A stretch of DNA of 10,578 bases from assembly GCA_014800065.1 (NCBI GenBank), contig JAAVGX010000081.1, forward strand, positions 1 through 10,578, in the 5' to 3' direction. The DNA comes from Bacteroidales bacterium. GTDB lineage: Bacteria > Bacteroidota > Bacteroidia > Bacteroidales > Muribaculaceae. The position numbers were made by a program, and so were the translations under genes. Under the pieces are notes generated by a model that saw nothing but the letters and a program-made list of their open reading frames with translations, was not told where the DNA came from and ran no database searches. Below are positions 6,800-10,578 of this stretch, one piece after another (the stretch's first letter is position 1; every line of letters starts with the position of its first letter).

Positions 6800-7471
6800 C
6801 TAATCGCGGGCCGCAGTTCGTCCTTCATAGTAATTAATGAATGCGCGGTTCACCAGACGGTTTCCTCCCGGAGTGGGATAGTTGCCGGTGAAATACCAGT
6901 CGCCGGAATGCTCGTTCTCGCGGTCGAGAGCATGGCCGAGCTGTTCGAGCAGTATGAATGTGTCGGCATAGAGGCGCGGGTGCTGACCGGTGGCTGTGAT
7001 GGAGTGGAAAATCTCGTCTACGTTGGTCATATTGAAGTTTCCGCACAGAAGCATATTGCGCGAACTCCAGTTATTACGGCGCATAAACGGATGCAAATAA
7101 TTTATGCCGGAGCGTCCGGTAGTGCTGTATCGCAGGTGTCCCATATACACCTCACCCACAAAAGGAGTGAAGCGTGGATCGCCACCCTCGGCGCGATGAT
7201 TGTTGATCTGCTCGTGAGCCTCGGCGAAGATTCGGCTTATTGCATCCGAACCCTGTGCCCGCTCGCGGAAGATATACTCCTCGCCCGGTGGCATATCGAG
7301 TTTCACGCAACCGAGACCGGCTCCTTCCTGACCTCGGTTGTGCTCCTTCTCCATTATCAGGTAGAGCTTGTCGAGCCCGTAAAGCTCAGTGCCATACTTT
7401 TCTTTATAGAAAGAAAGAGGTTTGAGCAGTCGGATCATCGCTACTCCGCATTCATGTTTTATAAGTTCCAT
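6800..7471 (-). pseudogene. Internally deleted amidophosphoribosyltransferase-like gene
   Basis: This open frame of 223 codons starts like the long Bacteroidales PurF-like protein (about 620-630 aa in my recollection). The class II glutaminase nucleophile is probably Cys8 (HECGV, after a short propeptide as in Bacillus-type PurF). RGQEGAG (46-52), GHLRYSTTG (111-119), CGNFNMTN (143-150) and YADT (168-171) follow in the correct order. After LDRE (182-185) the sequence jumps to EHSGDWYFTGNYPTPGG (187-203) and NRAFINYYEG, which resembles the extreme C-terminus of the same family. About 400 residues are missing in frame: the last part of the Ntn fold and the whole phosphoribosyltransferase domain with its PRPP loop. 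It cannot make phosphoribosylamine, and even glutaminase activity is doubtful. It sits 4 nt after pyrG and shares its transcript. A real deletion, an assembly collapse or a domesticated fragment are all possible. Confidence 0.75.
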
Positions 7472-7475
7472 CTCT

Positions 7476-9095
<1,620 letters not shown>

Positions 9096-9108
9096 TTAGT
9101 ACGGGTTG

Positions 9109-9142
9109 CAAATTTAATCATTTTCCATCAAACCATCACAAA
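9109..9142 (-). promoter_or_regulatory. Promoter of pyrG
   Basis: On the minus strand TAAATTTG (9116-9109) is a perfect TAnnTTTG -7 box, with a TTTG at 9142-9139 as a possible -33 box 22 nt upstream, slightly longer than the 20 nt of the tRNA promoter here. The leader would be about 20 nt and contains ctaata-tg-tattag (9086-9099), a weak 6-bp palindrome just before the GTG start. Confidence 0.55.
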
Positions 9143-9170
9143 AAAAACCAAAATTTAACAACCGCTGAAA

Positions 9171-9188
9171 CACGGCTCATTCATTTAA
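9171..9188. repeat. Left copy of an 18-bp inverted repeat flanking the array
   Basis: cacggctcattcatttaa here matches the reverse complement of 10545-10562 with one mismatch. The two copies lie outside the left and right ends of the tandem array. The first 13 bases also occur as a direct copy at 6787-6799, just after the PurF-like remnant. Confidence 0.5.
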
Positions 9189-9214
9189 GAATGCCGCGCA
9201 TACTCCAAAATTAT

Positions 9215-9515
9215 GAGGCTGTTGCAGAACCTACGCGCGAACGTAAAGGCCGGAGGCCTTTAACAAGGTTAATCCGGGTAGCTCCCTCCGGTCGCTTTAC
9301 CCGAGGCCAAAAATTCCCCCTCAACACCACAACCCCGGAGGGATTGCACCATCTAATAACACGCTGATATTAAGCAAGATGTAGAAGCCACGAGAGCTTC
9401 ATTCTTTGTTAACGGGCACAAAGTGCCCGGCCTCGACTCCCCTCTAAATATTCAACTCGGGATGGGTTGATTTGCCGAGCAAAAGTAGTTCTGTAACCCC
9501 CCCATTCTTTGTTAA
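9215..9515. repeat. Array unit 1 (subtype A, inverted loop)
   Basis: Contains caaggttaa, aaaaattcccc, gggcacaaagtgccc and tttgccgagc, the subtype A marks. Its large hairpin has the loop at 9281-9297 reverse-complemented relative to the other units. The right end is gttctgtaac, a variant of gttctgcaac. It lacks a cattctttgttaa to its left, so homology begins at gaggc. Confidence 0.85.
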
Positions 9516-9822
9516 GAGGCTGTTGCAGAACCAACGCGCGAACGTAAAGGCCGGAGGCCTTTAACAATTGTTAACCCCGGGTAAAGCGACCAAAGGGAGC
9601 GACTCGGGGTCAAAAACCCCTCCCCTACCACCACAACCCCGGAGGGGTTGCACAATTTCCAACGTGCTAATAAACAACAAGATGGAGAAGTCCCAAGGGC
9701 TTCATTCTTTGTTAACGACCGGACACAAAGTGCCCGGCCTCGACTCCCCTCTAAATATTCAACCCGGGATGGGTTGATTTTCAGAGCAAAAGTAGTTCTG
9801 CAACACCCCCATTCTTTGTTAA
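9516..9822. repeat. Array unit 2 (subtype B)
   Basis: Carries the subtype B marks: the perfect palindrome ttaacaattgttaa after the first hairpin, ggacacaaagtgccc and gattttcagagc. The right arm of its large hairpin is gactcgggg instead of tacccgggg, which breaks that stem. Confidence 0.85.
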
Positions 9823-10124
9823 GAGGCTGTTGCAGAACCAACGCGTGAACGCAAAGGCCGGAGGCCTTTCACAAGGTTAACCCCGGGTAAAGCGACCGAA
9901 GGGAGCTACCCGGGGCCAAAAATTCCCCCTCCACACCACAACCCTGGAGGGGTTGCACAATCCCACAACACACTGATCTTCAGAAAGGTGTAGGAGCCCT
10001 GAGGGCTTCATTCTCTGTTAACGGGCACAAAGTGCCCGGCCTCGACTCCCCTCTAAATATTCAACCCGGGATGGGTTGATTTGCCGAGCAAAAGTAGTTC
10101 TGCAACACCCCCCTTCTTTGTTAA
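9823..10124. repeat. Array unit 3 (subtype A)
   Basis: Shares the subtype A marks with unit 1 (caaggttaa, aaaaattcccc, gggcacaaagtgccc, tttgccgagc). Its large hairpin is intact: ccccgggta 9881-9889 and tacccgggg 9907-9915. Its junction copies read cattctctgttaa and ccttctttgttaa, each with one change. Confidence 0.85.
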
Positions 10125-10409
10125 GAGGCTGTTGCAGAACCAACGCGCGAACGTAAAGGCCGGAGGCCTTTAACAATTGTTAGCCCCGGGTAAAGCGACC
10201 GGAGGGAGCTACCCGGGGCCAAAAAAACCTCCCCCTCAACACCACAACCCCGGAGGGGTTGCACAAACCCACAATACGCTGGTATTCAGCAAGATGTAGA
10301 AGCCCGAAGGGCTTCATTTTTTGTTAACCGGACACAAAGTGCCCGGCCTCGACTCCCCTCTAAATATTCAACCCGGGATGGGTCGATTTTCCGAGCAAAA
10401 GTAGTTCTG
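10125..10409. repeat. Array unit 4 (subtype B, lacks trailing linker)
   Basis: Shares the subtype B marks with unit 2 (taacaattgtta, ggacacaaagtgccc, gattttccgagc). The large hairpin is intact (10184-10192 with 10210-10218, loop 10193-10209). Homology stops after gtagttctg at 10409; the linker caacacccccc-attctttgttaa is absent. Confidence 0.85.
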
Positions 10410-10578
10410 GTCAATTTTTCGCTTTTTATACCCAAAATAAAAAAATGTAGTTTTAAGAAAAGGATAACTTCCTGAAATACAACTATAAAAATTTCCCCGA
10501 TTGGTACCGAACCGGCTAAGGGCAAATATGCTCTTTATTTTAGTTTAAATGAAAGAGCCGTGATGTGCCTATATCTGC
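10410..10578. other. AT-rich flank, no gene seen
   Basis: This AT-rich stretch has no credible start codon with an open frame and no RNA gene I recognise. Its only notable content is the right copy of the 18-bp inverted repeat at 10545-10562. It may be the upstream region of a gene beyond the window. Confidence 0.5.
10545..10562. repeat. Right copy of the 18-bp inverted repeat
   Basis: ttaaatgaaagagccgtg is the reverse complement of 9171-9188 with one mismatch. It lies 136 bp beyond the end of the array, whereas the left copy lies 27 bp before it. Confidence 0.5.

Larger units (their letters stand above)
9215..10409. repeat. Tandem array of four ~300-bp hairpin-rich units (A-B-A-B)
   Basis: Four units share the same order of elements: gaggc-TGTTGCAGAAC, aaaggcc-gga-ggccttt, a 9-bp-stem hairpin (ccccgggta / tacccgggg), caacccc-gga-ggggttg, a gaagccc/gggcttc hairpin, cattctttgttaa, gggcac-aaa-gtgccc, tcaaccc/gggttga, then agcaaaagtagttctg. 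Unit starts are spaced 301, 307 and 302 bp, none of these a multiple of three or shared, so a repeated protein is excluded. Units 1 and 3 share variants that differ from those shared by 2 and 4. The array is non-coding as far as I can see; on the minus strand each unit carries TACTTTTG, a -7 promoter match, without a clear -33 box. Unit lengths are far too large for CRISPR. Confidence 0.9.

Noticed and set aside
9512..9841. Minus- and plus-strand open frames inside the array, including one at 10286-10525
   Set aside because: They cross unit boundaries, and unit lengths of 301, 307 and 302 shift the frame between copies. Shared peptide stretches reflect repeated DNA, not a protein family.
9215..10409. 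CRISPR array
   Set aside because: Repeating units are about 300 bp, linkers are nearly identical to one another rather than unique spacers, and there are no cas genes.

Overview
The window looks like a chromosomal segment from a Bacteroidales bacterium, possibly Muribaculaceae (family-level placement is inference). The signs are promoter motifs of the TTTG / TAnnTTTG type, Bacteroidetes-specific protein families (a stand-alone HsdR_N-domain protein, a DUF5723-type outer-membrane protein, the long Bacteroidales PurF-like protein), SPII lipoproteins, a lack of Shine-Dalgarno sequences, a tRNA without encoded CCA, and intergenic regions full of GC-rich mini-hairpins.

Layout: 1-172 holds palindromes and no gene. 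At 173-658 (minus) is a small PD-(D/E)XK protein. It is divergent from a plus-strand operon at 733-2914: holA (DNA polymerase III delta), a nitroreductase and a Cys-rich OB-fold-like lipoprotein, ending in a strong hairpin terminator. The 74-bp divergent gap contains a perfect 16-bp palindrome. Next comes a tRNA-Val(TAC) with its own consensus promoter and terminator, then about 300 bp of palindromic intergenic DNA. A minus-strand pair follows: a large acidic-start lipoprotein (4910-6661) and a DUF5723-like barrel protein (3482-4858), with a promoter at about 6715-6722 and a terminator at 3421-3461. A second minus-strand operon has pyrG (CTP synthase, GTG start) followed after 4 nt by a PurF-like gene of only 223 codons. 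That gene appears to join the family's glutaminase N-terminus directly to its extreme C-terminus, with about 400 residues missing in between.

From about 9215 to 10409 there is no gene. The region is a tandem array of four units of about 300 bp, each a string of short hairpins. The units fall into two alternating subtypes (A-B-A-B), so the array looks like a duplicated dimer. In unit 1 the 17-nt loop of one hairpin is exactly reverse-complemented relative to unit 4. An 18-bp inverted repeat with one mismatch lies just outside both ends of the array.

Most genes are housekeeping or conserved-envelope genes. The unexplained parts are the hairpin array, the internally deleted PurF-like gene, the Cys/His-rich lipoprotein and the lipoprotein/DUF5723 pair. 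I see no mobilization, integrase, CRISPR or defence cluster.
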